From Fluviicola sp. (GTDB lineage Bacteria > Bacteroidota > Bacteroidia > Flavobacteriales_D > Crocinitomicaceae), in contig NZ_JBCNJT010000001.1 in NCBI RefSeq assembly GCF_039596395.1, positions 1,833,315-1,897,314 on the forward strand: a stretch of 64,000 nucleotides of DNA, in the 5' to 3' direction. The first letter of the stretch is position 1; every line of letters starts with the position of its first letter. Positions 1 through 8,582 of this stretch are shown in pieces. Below the pieces are notes generated by a model, which made no database searches, had not been told where the DNA came from, and saw nothing but the letters and a program-made list of their open reading frames with translations. The translations under genes and the position numbers were made by a program.

Positions 1-517
1 GCCGCGATCTCAATCCTTCAATACGGCCTTTTGCCGACAGGTAATTGGCTTTGGCCTGCTCCAGTGATTTCCGGGCGTTGATATTCTCTTTGGCCAATTC
101 TTTCTGCCGCTCGTATTCCGAGTTCAGGTATTCCAATTGCCCGTAATTTTCCAGGTATTCCTGCTGCAGCTGGATATAATCCTGGTTCTCCAGGATGGCT
201 ACCACCTGCCCTTTCGCCACTTTAGAGCCAGGCAACAACTGGGTGGATTTCACAAAGCCCGCCATCGGTGCGGAAACGGAAACTTTACTCTGAGGCGGCA
301 CATCCAGGAAGCCATTTACGGAAATCACCCCACTGATGCTACGTTTTTCAATCGTTCCCAGGGAAATTTCAGCAGATGCATATTGAGCTTCGGTGAGTTC
401 CACCGTCTCTGCAGATTCTTCGTGATGTGCTTCCTCCTTCCCGGTAGTTGTTTCAGCGCCTCCACAGGAGGAAAGTAATCCCGCAAATGCAATAAATATG
501 ATCCAATTTGTTTTCAT
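1..517 (-). CDS. RND efflux periplasmic adaptor subunit (HlyD/CusB family), 3' end outside window
   Basis: Periplasmic membrane-fusion subunit of a heavy-metal RND pump, bridging the inner-membrane pump and the outer-membrane channel. The start is the ATG at 515-517. The first residues MKTNWIIFIAFAGLLSSCGG form a lipoprotein signal with lipobox LSSC, so it is probably a lipoprotein. A His/Glu-rich stretch (EEAHHEESAETVEL) follows, which could bind metal. Around residues 55-110 comes a biotinyl-lipoyl-like half (VSVSAPMAGFV, LPGSKVAKGQVVAILEN), then the start of a coiled-coil hairpin. The frame stays open to base 1. It lies 98 bp downstream of the RND gene on the same strand, last of the visible operon. 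The metal cannot be read from the sequence; copper/silver or zinc/cobalt/cadmium are all possible. Confidence 0.9.
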   Translation of the reverse strand, partial: MKTNWIIFIAFAGLLSSCGGAETTTGKEEAHHEESAETVELTEAQYASAEISLGTIEKRSISGVISVNGFLDVPPQSKVSVSAPMAGFVKSTQLLPGSKVAKGQVVAILENQDYIQLQQEYLENYGQLEYLNSEYERQKELAKENINARKSLEQAKANYLSAKGRIEGLRSR

Positions 518-615
518 GTCTTTATTTATAAGGTTAAAAGTTCCAACCGGTTCAAAAGGTTCAAAACTTTGATTTTGAACGCTTGAACATTTGAACTTTT
601 TTTGAACTTTGTTTC
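518..615. repeat. GTTCAA/TTGAAC-rich intergenic spacer
   Basis: Spacer between the RND gene and its adaptor, dominated by repeats of GGTTCAAAA and the complement TTGAAC (at least six copies in about 80 bases), able to form several alternative hairpins. The spacer on the other side of the RND gene (4984-5077) has the same words. It could be a terminator-attenuator or an operator array. Confidence 0.5.
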
Positions 616-3600
616 TTATTCAGCCATCAGGTAATTCAGGTAAAGCAGGTTTGAATTGTAGTCATTTACTGCTTTTAAATATCCTTCATTGATAGCAATG
701 ATTTGTTCTGTATTTAATAAATGTGTCGTAAAATTGATCTCACCCAACTCAAAGGATTTGAGGGATTGCTGTTCGATCAGTTTCGCATTCGGGATCGCTG
801 CGTTGAGGTAATATTCCATTAAATTCCTGCTGGCTTCCACTTTAATCAGCGCCTTCTCATATTCGCTTTGCAACCCGCTTACATAATTGGCGTAATCCAG
901 GCTTTTGACATCGCGGTTAATAGCTGCGGCTTTCGATTTGCTGATATCCGGGCCAAACCAAAGCGGAATAGTTAATCCGACCTGGAATCCCTGGAACCTG
1001 TCAGAACGCCCGGCAAGCTGCGTGGAATTTTCCGACAGCAAACTTCCGTAGAGGGTTTGATTGAAATATCCCACTTTCAATTCCGGGAGTGCCGAATTAA
1101 CGGCTAATTTGCGTTCCTGCTCTGCAATCGAAACCTGTTGTTCCAGGTAACGGGCCTGCGGATTATTTTTCAATGCAGCCGTATCCCCGATCGGAACCGT
1201 TTTGAGCGGCACCAGTTCGTCCGAATTGAACCGCACCGGAATCTTTGAGCCCAGTAAAAACTGCAGCCTGCTGGCTATAGCGGTCAATTCTGCATCTACC
1301 TGTAACTGTTTGCTCCGGATCTCATTCAAACGCGTCTCAACCTTTGTTTTTTCGAGCAATGAGCCTTCACCCGCACGATGGTTTAACCCGGTTGCTTTTG
1401 CGAATCGCTGCAAAATACTATCCTGCTTCATCAACCCTTTTTTGTACGAATGCCAATACGCATTTTGGGTATGCAATTGCCGGATTTCAAAGGTCAATTC
1501 ATTTTTGGAAACAGCCAATTGCATAGATGCTCCTTTGATCTGTGAACTTGCCAGGTTTGATTTCGCTACAAACACCGTGGGGAACGGAATGGTCTGTGTA
1601 ACCGTGATATTATTGTCGCCTCTGTAATAGCTGTTATACTGACCGATCATTAAACTCACGTCCGTTTTAGGCAATTCGCTGCTCGTTTTCTTCAGCTGTT
1701 CGTAATATTGAACCTGTTTCGATTTTGCCTGCAGATTTTGATTGTTCGCATAAGCGATTTGCAAAGCAGAATCCAGGGAAAGTGCCGTTTGCCCGAAACC
1801 GGACTTTGCAAGCAATACTCCGAGAATCAGCATGCCGATGGATTTGGGAACGGTTGTTTTTCTGTTCATCGTTTTGGGTTTATTCGTCAAGTAATAAATA
1901 CACGGAAGGACAATCAGCGTTAACAGCGTAGCCGTGATCAATCCACCGATTACCACGGTTGCCAGCGGTTTCTGAACTTCCGCACCGCTTCCGTGTGAAA
2001 GCGCCATGGGCAGGAATCCGAGAGATGCCACGGCAGCAGTCATAACTACCGGTCGCAGGCGTGTTTGTGTTGCCAGCAAGATACGCTCTTTCACATTTTC
2101 CACTCCTTGTTTTTGCAAATGATTGAATTCTCCGATCAATACAATTCCATTGAGAACCGCCACACCGAACAGGGCAATAAATCCGACACCGGCAGAAATG
2201 CTGAAAGGCATATCCCGCAGCCAAAGTGCAATGATTCCACCTATCGCAGAAAGCGGAATGGCTGAAAAGATCAATAAACTCTGACGAATCGAACTAAATG
2301 TGAAATAAAGCAACACGAAAATAAGCAGTAAGGCAACAGGCACTGCAATGGACAAGCGACCACGGGCTTCCTGTAGGTTTTCAAACGTTCCGCCGTAAGT
2401 GGGATAATATCCAGGATTAAAAGCCACCTGCTGATCCACTTTTTGCTGCAATTCTTTCACCACACTTTCCACATCGCGTCCACGCACATTGAACCCGATC
2501 GTGATTCTTCTCTTGGCATCATCGCGCTGGATCTGGACAGGAGCCGAATCATCAAAACGAACCGTTGCTACCTGTGAAAGCGGAATTTGATTGCCATTCG
2601 GAGCTTTCACATACAGGTTCTGAACATCTTCGATACTCGTGCGCAGTTCTTTTTCCAAACGCACCACCACATCAAAACGCTTTTCACCTTCATATACCAA
2701 ACCAGCTGATTTCCCTGCAAAAGCAGCATTTACCACCGTATTGATGTCTTCAATATTCAACCCGAAACGCGCCAACGCATCCCGGTCGTAAGAAATGAGA
2801 ATCTGGCGTGCCCCTCTGACATTTTCCAGGTACAAATCAGTCGCTCCGTCGATGGTATTTACAATTCCTGCAATCTTTTTGGAGTAAGCCGTAAGCATAT
2901 CCAAATCTTCTCCGTAAACCTTTACGACCACATCCTGTCTGGCGCCGGTCATCAACTCATTGAAGCGCATTTGGATCGGTTGCTGGAAACCGAAAGTGAC
3001 TCCGGGAATATCTTCCAGTTCTTTGGCCATCAGATCCGCCAGTTCTTCCTTGTTACCGGTTTTCTTCCAGTGTGATTTGTCTTTGAGAATAACCATCAGG
3101 TCGCAAGCGTCAATAGGCATCGGATCGGTGGGAATTTCTCCCGAGCCAATTTTACCTACCACCATTTCCACCTCATCCGGGAAACGGTCCAGCAAAATCC
3201 GCGAACCTTTTTTAGATGCATCGATCGTTTCTTCCAAACTGCTTCCCAGCATCACGCGGGTTTCCACAGCAAAATCACCTTCGTCCAGCGACGGAAGGAA
3301 CTCTGCTCCCAACCTGGTAAACAGGAACAGGGAAGCGACAAAAAACACCACTGCCGAACCGATAACCCATTTGGGAATCCCCAAAGACTTTTTGATCAGC
3401 GGCTCGTATATGCGCTGGATTCCGTCGACCAGGCGATCTGAAAAGTTGCGTTTGTGTTCCGTTTTTTTACTTAGAAACAAGGCGCTCATCATTGGAATGT
3501 AGGTTAAGGACAAAATGAAAGCACCCAAAATCGCGAAAGAAACGGTTTGTGCCATCGGTTTGAACATCTTGCCTTCCACTCCAACCAAAGCCAGGATCGG

Positions 3601-4983
3601 CAGGTACACAATCAGGATGATGATTTCCCCGAAAGCAGCCGACGAACGGATCTTACTGGCGGAAGCATACACTTCCGTATCCATTTCCGCTTGTGTGAGA
3701 TTCCTTCCGGGTTTCAAAATGCGGATATGATGCAGCGTAGCTTCTACGATAATTACCGCTCCGTCTACAATCAGCCCGAAATCAATTGCCCCCAGGCTCA
3801 TCAGGTTTCCGGAAACACCGAATAAATTCATCAGGGCTATTGCAAACAGCATTGCCAGTGGAATAACCGATGCAACGATCAGTCCTGCACGGAAATTCCC
3901 GAGAAATACTACCAGGATGAAAATGACGATCAACGCTCCTTCCAGCAAGTTTTTGGAAACGGTGCCAATGGCATTGTCGACCAGTTTTGCCCGGTCCAGG
4001 AAAGGTTCGATCCGAACTCCTTCTGGCAAGGTCTTTTTGATTTGTTCGATGCGTTCTTTGACAGCCGATATGACCTGGGAGGAATTCGCTCCTTTCAGCA
4101 TCATCACAATGCCGCCTACAGCTTCCCCTTTGTCGTTGTACGTTAGTGCACCATACCGAATGGCATTTCCATAGCGGACCTGCGCCACATCGTGGACCAA
4201 AACCGGCAGGCCGTTATCCATCTGCCGGACTACGATCCGTTTGATGTCTTCCAAACCCCCGATCAATCCTTCGCTGCGGATGTACCACGCATTCGGTTTC
4301 TTGTCGATGTAAGCACCTCCTGTATTCTGATTGTTTTTCTCCAATGCATTGAAAACATCCGAAATGGTAATTCCCAGGCTGTTGAGTTTATCCGGGTTCA
4401 AAGCAATTTCATACTGCTTCAGGTACCCTCCGAAACTGCTCACATCGGCAACACCTTTTACGCCCAGCAACTGACGGCGCACGATCCAATCCTGGATAGT
4501 CCGCAACTCCATCGCGTCGTATTTTTTTTCGTAGCCTTTTCCGGCATGAATGGTATATTGGTAGATTTCTCCCAAACCGGTTGTTACAGGAGCCAACTCC
4601 GGCCTTCCGACACCAGCCGGAATATCGTTTACAACGGTTGTCAAGCGTTCCGACACCATTTGGCGCGCCTGGTAAATATCTATTCCGTCTTCAAAAACAA
4701 TGGTTACCACGCTCAGTCCAAAACGGGAAAAGGAACGCACTTCCTCCACATTCGGGACGGTAGCAACCGACTGTTCAACGGGATAAGTGACCAAACGCTC
4801 GATATCCTGCGCCGACTGCGAGGGAGCGGAAGTAATAATTTGTATCTGATTATTGGTAATATCAGGTACTGCATCAATGGGAAGCCGTGTTAACGAATAA
4901 CTTCCCCAGCCTACTAAGGCAAGCATCAGCATGCCTATAATCAGCTTATTCCGGATGGAAAAGCGAATAATTGCATCCAGCAT
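616..4983 (-). CDS. CusA/CzcA-family heavy-metal RND efflux transporter fused to a TolC-like channel
   Basis: Proton-driven inner-membrane pump exporting metal cations across both membranes. Residues 1-1035 are a full RND pump: first membrane helix (IIRFSIRNKLIIGMLMLALVGWGSY) then the conserved LPIDAVPDITNNQIQI, two large periplasmic loops, and two blocks of membrane helices (about 340-540 and 870-1025) with the family segment AIDFGLIVDGAVIIVEA. From Met1039 a second module begins with its own hydrophobic export-like segment (IGMLILGVLLAKSGFGQ), followed by outer-membrane efflux helical repeats to the C-terminus (ALQIAYANNQNLQAKSKQVQ; late repeat near 1300-1450). Such 1440-1460-residue fusions occur in Bacteroidota. 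It sits between the His-rich gene 5078-5476 and the adaptor gene, 95-98 bp from each. Confidence 0.95.
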   Translation of the reverse strand: MLDAIIRFSIRNKLIIGMLMLALVGWGSYSLTRLPIDAVPDITNNQIQIITSAPSQSAQDIERLVTYPVEQSVATVPNVEEVRSFSRFGLSVVTIVFEDGIDIYQARQMVSERLTTVVNDIPAGVGRPELAPVTTGLGEIYQYTIHAGKGYEKKYDAMELRTIQDWIVRRQLLGVKGVADVSSFGGYLKQYEIALNPDKLNSLGITISDVFNALEKNNQNTGGAYIDKKPNAWYIRSEGLIGGLEDIKRIVVRQMDNGLPVLVHDVAQVRYGNAIRYGALTYNDKGEAVGGIVMMLKGANSSQVISAVKERIEQIKKTLPEGVRIEPFLDRAKLVDNAIGTVSKNLLEGALIVIFILVVFLGNFRAGLIVASVIPLAMLFAIALMNLFGVSGNLMSLGAIDFGLIVDGAVIIVEATLHHIRILKPGRNLTQAEMDTEVYASASKIRSSAAFGEIIILIVYLPILALVGVEGKMFKPMAQTVSFAILGAFILSLTYIPMMSALFLSKKTEHKRNFSDRLVDGIQRIYEPLIKKSLGIPKWVIGSAVVFFVASLFLFTRLGAEFLPSLDEGDFAVETRVMLGSSLEETIDASKKGSRILLDRFPDEVEMVVGKIGSGEIPTDPMPIDACDLMVILKDKSHWKKTGNKEELADLMAKELEDIPGVTFGFQQPIQMRFNELMTGARQDVVVKVYGEDLDMLTAYSKKIAGIVNTIDGATDLYLENVRGARQILISYDRDALARFGLNIEDINTVVNAAFAGKSAGLVYEGEKRFDVVVRLEKELRTSIEDVQNLYVKAPNGNQIPLSQVATVRFDDSAPVQIQRDDAKRRITIGFNVRGRDVESVVKELQQKVDQQVAFNPGYYPTYGGTFENLQEARGRLSIAVPVALLLIFVLLYFTFSSIRQSLLIFSAIPLSAIGGIIALWLRDMPFSISAGVGFIALFGVAVLNGIVLIGEFNHLQKQGVENVKERILLATQTRLRPVVMTAAVASLGFLPMALSHGSGAEVQKPLATVVIGGLITATLLTLIVLPCIYYLTNKPKTMNRKTTVPKSIGMLILGVLLAKSGFGQTALSLDSALQIAYANNQNLQAKSKQVQYYEQLKKTSSELPKTDVSLMIGQYNSYYRGDNNITVTQTIPFPTVFVAKSNLASSQIKGASMQLAVSKNELTFEIRQLHTQNAYWHSYKKGLMKQDSILQRFAKATGLNHRAGEGSLLEKTKVETRLNEIRSKQLQVDAELTAIASRLQFLLGSKIPVRFNSDELVPLKTVPIGDTAALKNNPQARYLEQQVSIAEQERKLAVNSALPELKVGYFNQTLYGSLLSENSTQLAGRSDRFQGFQVGLTIPLWFGPDISKSKAAAINRDVKSLDYANYVSGLQSEYEKALIKVEASRNLMEYYLNAAIPNAKLIEQQSLKSFELGEINFTTHLLNTEQIIAINEGYLKAVNDYNSNLLYLNYLMAE

Positions 4984-5077
4984 AAAATAAAATTAAAGGT
5001 TAAAAAGGGTTCAAAATGTTCAAAGAGGATCAAAACCGGAACCTTTTAAACTTTTTGAACTTGAACAATGCAGTTGT
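4984..5077. repeat. Second GTTCAA/TTGAAC-rich spacer upstream of the RND gene
   Basis: It contains GGGTTCAAAATGTTCAAA, CTTTTTGAACTTGAAC and GTTGTTCAAAT, the same words as the spacer at 518-615. Both also carry an AAGGTTAAAA start. The shared composition on both sides of one gene suggests a common regulatory or processing role within the operon. No typical promoter was recognised here. Confidence 0.4.
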
Positions 5078-5476
5078 TCAAATCTTAGGCGGTTGCCAGA
5101 TGCTTCCGTTGTATTCGGAAAAGGTAAACCGGTAATCGGGTAATTCAGACTTTTCCTGGTCGTTGACCGGTGCTGAATTTGCGAGAATAAAAGGTGGTTC
5201 TTTCCTTAAAATATAGATCAGTTGCGTAGTGGTATGATTGTGTGAGAACGGGCAGTTTTCCTGCTCATCACCGTGGTGCTCGTGCCTGTCGTGCTCTTCA
5301 TTACTTCTGAGGTGCTCGCCGATAAATGCTATCAGGCCGATTTTGTGATGCTCCCTATTGTGATGATTGTAATGGGTAATGAATTTCGGGATGAATGAAA
5401 AAGCGTGTACTGTTCCGTCAGGCAGTGCAACTACCAGTACCAGAAACAATACAAATGCTTTCTTCAATTTATTCAT
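5078..5476 (-). CDS. Small exported His-rich protein of the metal-efflux operon
   Basis: A 132-residue protein with an N-terminal signal peptide (KKAFVLFLVLVVALPDGTVHA). It has about 13 histidines concentrated in residues 35-80 (YNHHNREHHK, EEHDRHEHHGDEQENCPFSHNH) with one Cys in the same cluster. The C-terminal 45 residues are ordinary polar sequence. His clusters of this kind commonly bind Zn, Cu, Ni or Co, and the position directly upstream of the RND pump suggests a periplasmic metal sensor, buffer or donor. That role is inference; no named family was recognised. Start ATG at 5474-5476. Confidence 0.75.
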   Translation of the reverse strand: MNKLKKAFVLFLVLVVALPDGTVHAFSFIPKFITHYNHHNREHHKIGLIAFIGEHLRSNEEHDRHEHHGDEQENCPFSHNHTTTQLIYILRKEPPFILANSAPVNDQEKSELPDYRFTFSEYNGSIWQPPKI

Positions 5477-5494
5477 CGGGATAAATGTAGTGAA

Positions 5495-5537
5495 AATCAG
5501 AATGAGAATCAGAATCAGAATGAGGATTTTCTCATTC
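5495..5537. repeat. Hexanucleotide AGAATC/AGAATG repeat at the 3' end of nnrD
   Basis: About five tandem hexamers (AGAATGAGAATCAGAATC and onward) followed by TTTTCTCATTCTCTGATT, which is partly complementary. The stop codon of nnrD (GAA TGA read on the minus strand) lies inside it. The same hexamer appears inside the S41 peptidase gene (44544-44586) and next to the palindromic element at 58960-59020. Confidence 0.5.
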
Positions 5538-6362
5538 TCTGATTTGTTTAAACGCTTTGCCCAAATTCGCTATGACATCGGTAATTAACATACTTTCTGC
5601 GCTTTGTTCCGCCAGGGTTATATCTGCTGCCAAACCGTGCAGGTATACTCCGAGCTTCGCGGCATCGAACGGTTCATACCCCTGGGCTAAAAAAGAGGTA
5701 ATGATTCCCGTCAGCGCGTCGCCGGAACCTCCTTTTGCCAAACCTGCGTTACCGGTTGTATTATACACCACTTCCTGATCTTTGATAATGGCGGTATGAT
5801 GCCCTTTCAAAACGATGATTATTCCATATGCGGCAGATTTCTCCTTAGCGGTTTGGATCCGGTCTTCCTGCAATGTATGCTCTCCGAACAGCCGGTCAAA
5901 TTCGCCGGCATGCGGAGTGAGAACTGTTCCTTCCGGGACACAATCCAGCAATTTTTTATTGTGTGAAATAATGGTCAGCGCATCTGCATCCAGCAGCACC
6001 GGAGTTTTAGCCTGAACCAATACCGAAACCAGCATTTCTTCTGCCAGTTCATCCGTGCCGATTCCCGGCCCTACTCCCACCGCAGAAAAGCGCTCTACCT
6101 GGTAATGGCCTTCTTCACGCATCAGGAGCATTGCCTCCGGAACAGCCGTTTGCAACATGAAGCGTTCTTCCGTGGGGACACAAACTGTCAGCAAACCCGC
6201 TCCTGCCCTTAGTCCTGCTTTTGCAGCGATAACGGCAGTTCCCATCATTCCTTTTTTCCCGGCTATCAACAATGCATGGCCATGATCGCCCTTATGAGAA
6301 AACGTTTCCCGCTGTTTCAACCGCAATCCGATGTAATTTTTGGTGAGCTTATTCATACGCAT
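5532..6362 (-). CDS. nnrD: ADP/ATP-dependent NAD(P)H-hydrate dehydratase
   Basis: Repairs damaged nicotinamide cofactor by dehydrating the S-epimer of NAD(P)HX at the expense of ADP or ATP, in the cytoplasm. The 276 residues match the carbohydrate-kinase-like YjeF C-terminal domain: AGKKGMMGTAVIAAKAGLRAG near 35-55, GVGPGIGT near 95, LLDADAL near 120, LTPHAGEFDRL near 145, and the nucleotide/catalytic loop GNAGLAKGGSGDALTGI near 205-220 with the expected Asp. The N-terminal epimerase half (NnrE) found in the bifunctional form is absent, so epimerisation must be encoded elsewhere or be spontaneous. Start at 6362; a second ATG at 6356 is possible. The stop is in a hexamer repeat. Confidence 0.92.
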   Translation of the reverse strand: MRMNKLTKNYIGLRLKQRETFSHKGDHGHALLIAGKKGMMGTAVIAAKAGLRAGAGLLTVCVPTEERFMLQTAVPEAMLLMREEGHYQVERFSAVGVGPGIGTDELAEEMLVSVLVQAKTPVLLDADALTIISHNKKLLDCVPEGTVLTPHAGEFDRLFGEHTLQEDRIQTAKEKSAAYGIIIVLKGHHTAIIKDQEVVYNTTGNAGLAKGGSGDALTGIITSFLAQGYEPFDAAKLGVYLHGLAADITLAEQSAESMLITDVIANLGKAFKQIRE

Positions 6363-6426
6363 AATTCATAAGGAATTCATCCTGAATTTACGAAAAAAAA
6401 TGGGAAAAACAGAAACAGAACAGCAT

Positions 6427-6475
6427 GAGAAACCAAAGCAGATCAGTCGCAGCTGATTTCTTCGGATTAAAATGG
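6427..6475 (+). repeat. Dispersed palindromic element, copy 1
   Basis: Contains GAGAAACCAAAGCAGATCAG followed by the palindrome complement (TCAGTCGCAGCTGA) and TTCTTCGGATTAAAATG. Nearly the same 49 bases recur inverted at 12882-12930 and direct at 16492-16540, with a degenerate fourth copy at 58960-59020. It lies between the nnrD start and the response-regulator stop, where it could act as a terminator-like hairpin. Confidence 0.65.
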
Positions 6476-6487
6476 ATTGGGGCTATA

Positions 6488-7114
6488 TTAACGGATAAGC
6501 TTGTTGTTCATAGCCCATTTGACCAGTTCATCGGAATCGCCCACATTGGTCTTTTGAAAGATATTTTTGCGGTGTGTTTTCACCGTATGTTCGGAAATAA
6601 AAAGCCGGGTTCCGATATCTTTACTGGTGTATCCTTCAGCGATCAGTTCAATAATCTCAATTTCCCGTTCACTCAGTCTGAACTCCTTAAACTCCCGGGG
6701 CGCATCGATAAAATCGTTTAATTGATCGAAATACGTTTTTCCGGAGATCACTCTTTCAATGGCCGTTAAAAGCTCTTTCCCCGAGTTGCTCTTTAAAATG
6801 CATCCGTCGGCCTGCACTTCAAACAATTCGCGAATGAATTGTTTACGATTGTACATGGTAATGACAATTACTTTCGTATCGGGGTATTGAGCCTTTAATT
6901 GTTTGGTACATTCTATCCCATTCATAACCGGCATATTGATGTCCAATAAAACCAGATCAATCTGATTTTCTGCAACCGTATTCAGTACTTTTTGTCCATT
7001 GTCTACAACTCCAATAACATTTAAATGCTCAGCCGTATTCAGGATAGCTTCTATTCCGCCTGCCACAATGGAGTGGTCGTCGGCAATGAGGATATTGGTT
7101 TTAAGCGTTTCCAT
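6488..7114 (-). CDS. LuxR/NarL-family response regulator
   Basis: Cytoplasmic transcription factor of a two-component system. The receiver domain covers residues 5-120: acidic pair in NILIADDHS, phosphoacceptor Asp58 in LVLLDINMPVMNG, and a Thr/Lys switch region at VIVITMYNRKQF. The C-terminal LuxR helix-turn-helix (about 145-205) reads LSEREIEIIELIAEGYTSKD then ISEHTVKTHRKNIFQKTNV. The start chosen is the ATG at 7112-7114 (METLKTNILI), which overlaps the kinase stop by 14 bp. An upstream ATG at 7144 would add ten residues that do not fit the family. It is the last gene of the three-gene operon and probably receives phosphate from the kinase at 7101-7883. Confidence 0.93.
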   Translation of the reverse strand: METLKTNILIADDHSIVAGGIEAILNTAEHLNVIGVVDNGQKVLNTVAENQIDLVLLDINMPVMNGIECTKQLKAQYPDTKVIVITMYNRKQFIRELFEVQADGCILKSNSGKELLTAIERVISGKTYFDQLNDFIDAPREFKEFRLSEREIEIIELIAEGYTSKDIGTRLFISEHTVKTHRKNIFQKTNVGDSDELVKWAMNNKLIR

Positions 7115-7883
7115 ATAGTGGTATTTCAATAATAAATGTAGCACCTTTATTCAAAGATTCCATGTGAAAAGTTCCTTTATGTTTCTGACAGCGTGTTTGA
7201 ATACTTTTCAGCCCCATTCCGGGCGAAAGCTGCTCCGGATCAAAACCAATACCGTTATCCTCATAAATAACTGTTAATTCTTCCTGTATTCCCGTAACTT
7301 CTAACCGGATTTTGGAGGCATGTGCATACCGTAGCGTATTGGTAATTAATTCCTGGATCATTTGGTATACATCTTTTGCCAGTTCCTGTGAGATATTACT
7401 TTCCAAGGTGATGTAACAATCCATATCGATCTTTTTCGAATCGCGAATGACCCGGCACAAATGTTCCAGTGCCTTACTCAGCCCGTAATAATTCAGGGTA
7501 GAATTCCCCAGGTTGTGCGCTATAGCCCGCATTTCCTGAATGGATGTCTTCATTTCACGCTGAAGAATCTCCAGCAATCTTTCCTGTTCGGGAGTAATGT
7601 GACTCTTTTCCAATAAATCCAGGTAAATCTGGACTGTAGAAAGCTGTCCGCCCAAACGATCATGCAGATCCTGTGCAATCCGCTCACGTTCTTTATCCTG
7701 TCCTTCCAGCAAAGCATAAGCAGCGTTTAATTCTTCCGCTTTCAGAAGTTTTTCAATTTCCCGGAGTTCAGTCCGCCTTTTACGCATCTTCCGCTGATAC
7801 AAAAAAGTAAACACGAACAAACTCACAACCACCAGCACCATAGCCGTTGTTCCGATTAATACTATTGTCAAATCATTTTGCAT
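7101..7883 (-). CDS. Membrane-anchored sensor histidine kinase (HisKA_3 type)
   Basis: A 260-residue kinase partnered with the downstream response regulator. One membrane helix (about residues 6-30, IVLIGTTAMVLVVVSLFVFTF) is followed by a basic coiled-coil linker (40-65). The dimerisation/phosphoacceptor helix is ERERIAQDLHDRLGGQL with His74. The HATPase domain has its N-box near 165 (QELITNTLRYAHAS) and G-box near 215 (YEDNGIGFD, GMGLKSIQTR). There is no periplasmic domain, so the signal may come from the multi-pass protein encoded immediately upstream. The start at 7883 (MQNDLTIV) overlaps the preceding gene by 11 bp, implying translational coupling. Confidence 0.92.
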   Translation of the reverse strand: MQNDLTIVLIGTTAMVLVVVSLFVFTFLYQRKMRKRRTELREIEKLLKAEELNAAYALLEGQDKERERIAQDLHDRLGGQLSTVQIYLDLLEKSHITPEQERLLEILQREMKTSIQEMRAIAHNLGNSTLNYYGLSKALEHLCRVIRDSKKIDMDCYITLESNISQELAKDVYQMIQELITNTLRYAHASKIRLEVTGIQEELTVIYEDNGIGFDPEQLSPGMGLKSIQTRCQKHKGTFHMESLNKGATFIIEIPLYGNA

Positions 7884-8526
7884 ACTTTCTCTCCACAAAA
7901 ATTCCTAACACAATCAAAATGAATTTAATATAAGTAAAGCCTGAGATGATGATCCATGAATAATCAAAATTTTCTTCCGGAACGATTTCATGGGTCATTC
8001 GGGCTATGAGCAGGTAACCGAAAAAGGCTCCCGAAGCAAAAACAGTCAATCCACCACTGATATAGAAATGTGGATAGAATCCCAGGTATTCTACTTTTTC
8101 TTCCTGATAGAGTTTCCAAATAAAATTGAATCCCAATGCCATCATAAAAAACATACAACATGCAAGTCCTACACTGTTTATTTCTTCTCTGTTATGCACA
8201 AGCAGATAGCCCGAATCTACTAAATATGCAACCAATACAATCCCAAAAATGATGTTCCAATATTTCTTCAAATCCAAACTTAGATAAAGCAAAAAAGTAA
8301 ATATCAGTTCTACCAATCCGATGATGTGATAGAGGTAATAATTAGCTATTTTATGATCTGCCGTGATTTTAGAAGCAATCATCCAGGGAGCCAGACAAAA
8401 CAAATAAGCACTTAGAATTGTAAAATAGTTATTCCTTCGAACAGTGAATAATGACACAGCAAAAACAGGAAGGATCATATAATCCGACCAATCAGCGATT
8501 AGTATCGTTATTTCTTTCAGCGTCAC
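7873..8526 (-). CDS. Multi-pass membrane protein, probable input module of the adjacent two-component system
   Basis: 217 residues with about seven hydrophobic segments (near 18-35, 38-55, 68-85, 92-110, 120-140, 155-175, 190-210), short loops and no soluble domain. No family was recognised with confidence. It is the first gene of an operon with the histidine kinase and response regulator, overlapping the kinase start. Small membrane proteins in this position often sense membrane state or bind the kinase; that is inference. The start at 8526 (MTLKEITILI) is the first ATG in frame. Confidence 0.75.
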   Translation of the reverse strand: MTLKEITILIADWSDYMILPVFAVSLFTVRRNNYFTILSAYLFCLAPWMIASKITADHKIANYYLYHIIGLVELIFTFLLYLSLDLKKYWNIIFGIVLVAYLVDSGYLLVHNREEINSVGLACCMFFMMALGFNFIWKLYQEEKVEYLGFYPHFYISGGLTVFASGAFFGYLLIARMTHEIVPEENFDYSWIIISGFTYIKFILIVLGIFVERKYAK

Positions 8527-8554
8527 CTGCTAAATGTAAGATTTTCAAGGAGAA

Positions 8555-8577
8555 AGAAGCCCGAAATCGGGCTTCTT
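8555..8577 (-). terminator. Rho-independent terminator, probably bidirectional
   Basis: The perfect inverted repeat AGAAGCCCG-AAAT-CGGGCTTCT is followed by a T-run on the plus strand and a pyrimidine run on the minus strand. It lies directly after the stop of the gene at 8583-9215 and before the sensor operon. Confidence 0.8.
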
Positions 8578-8582
8578 TTTGT

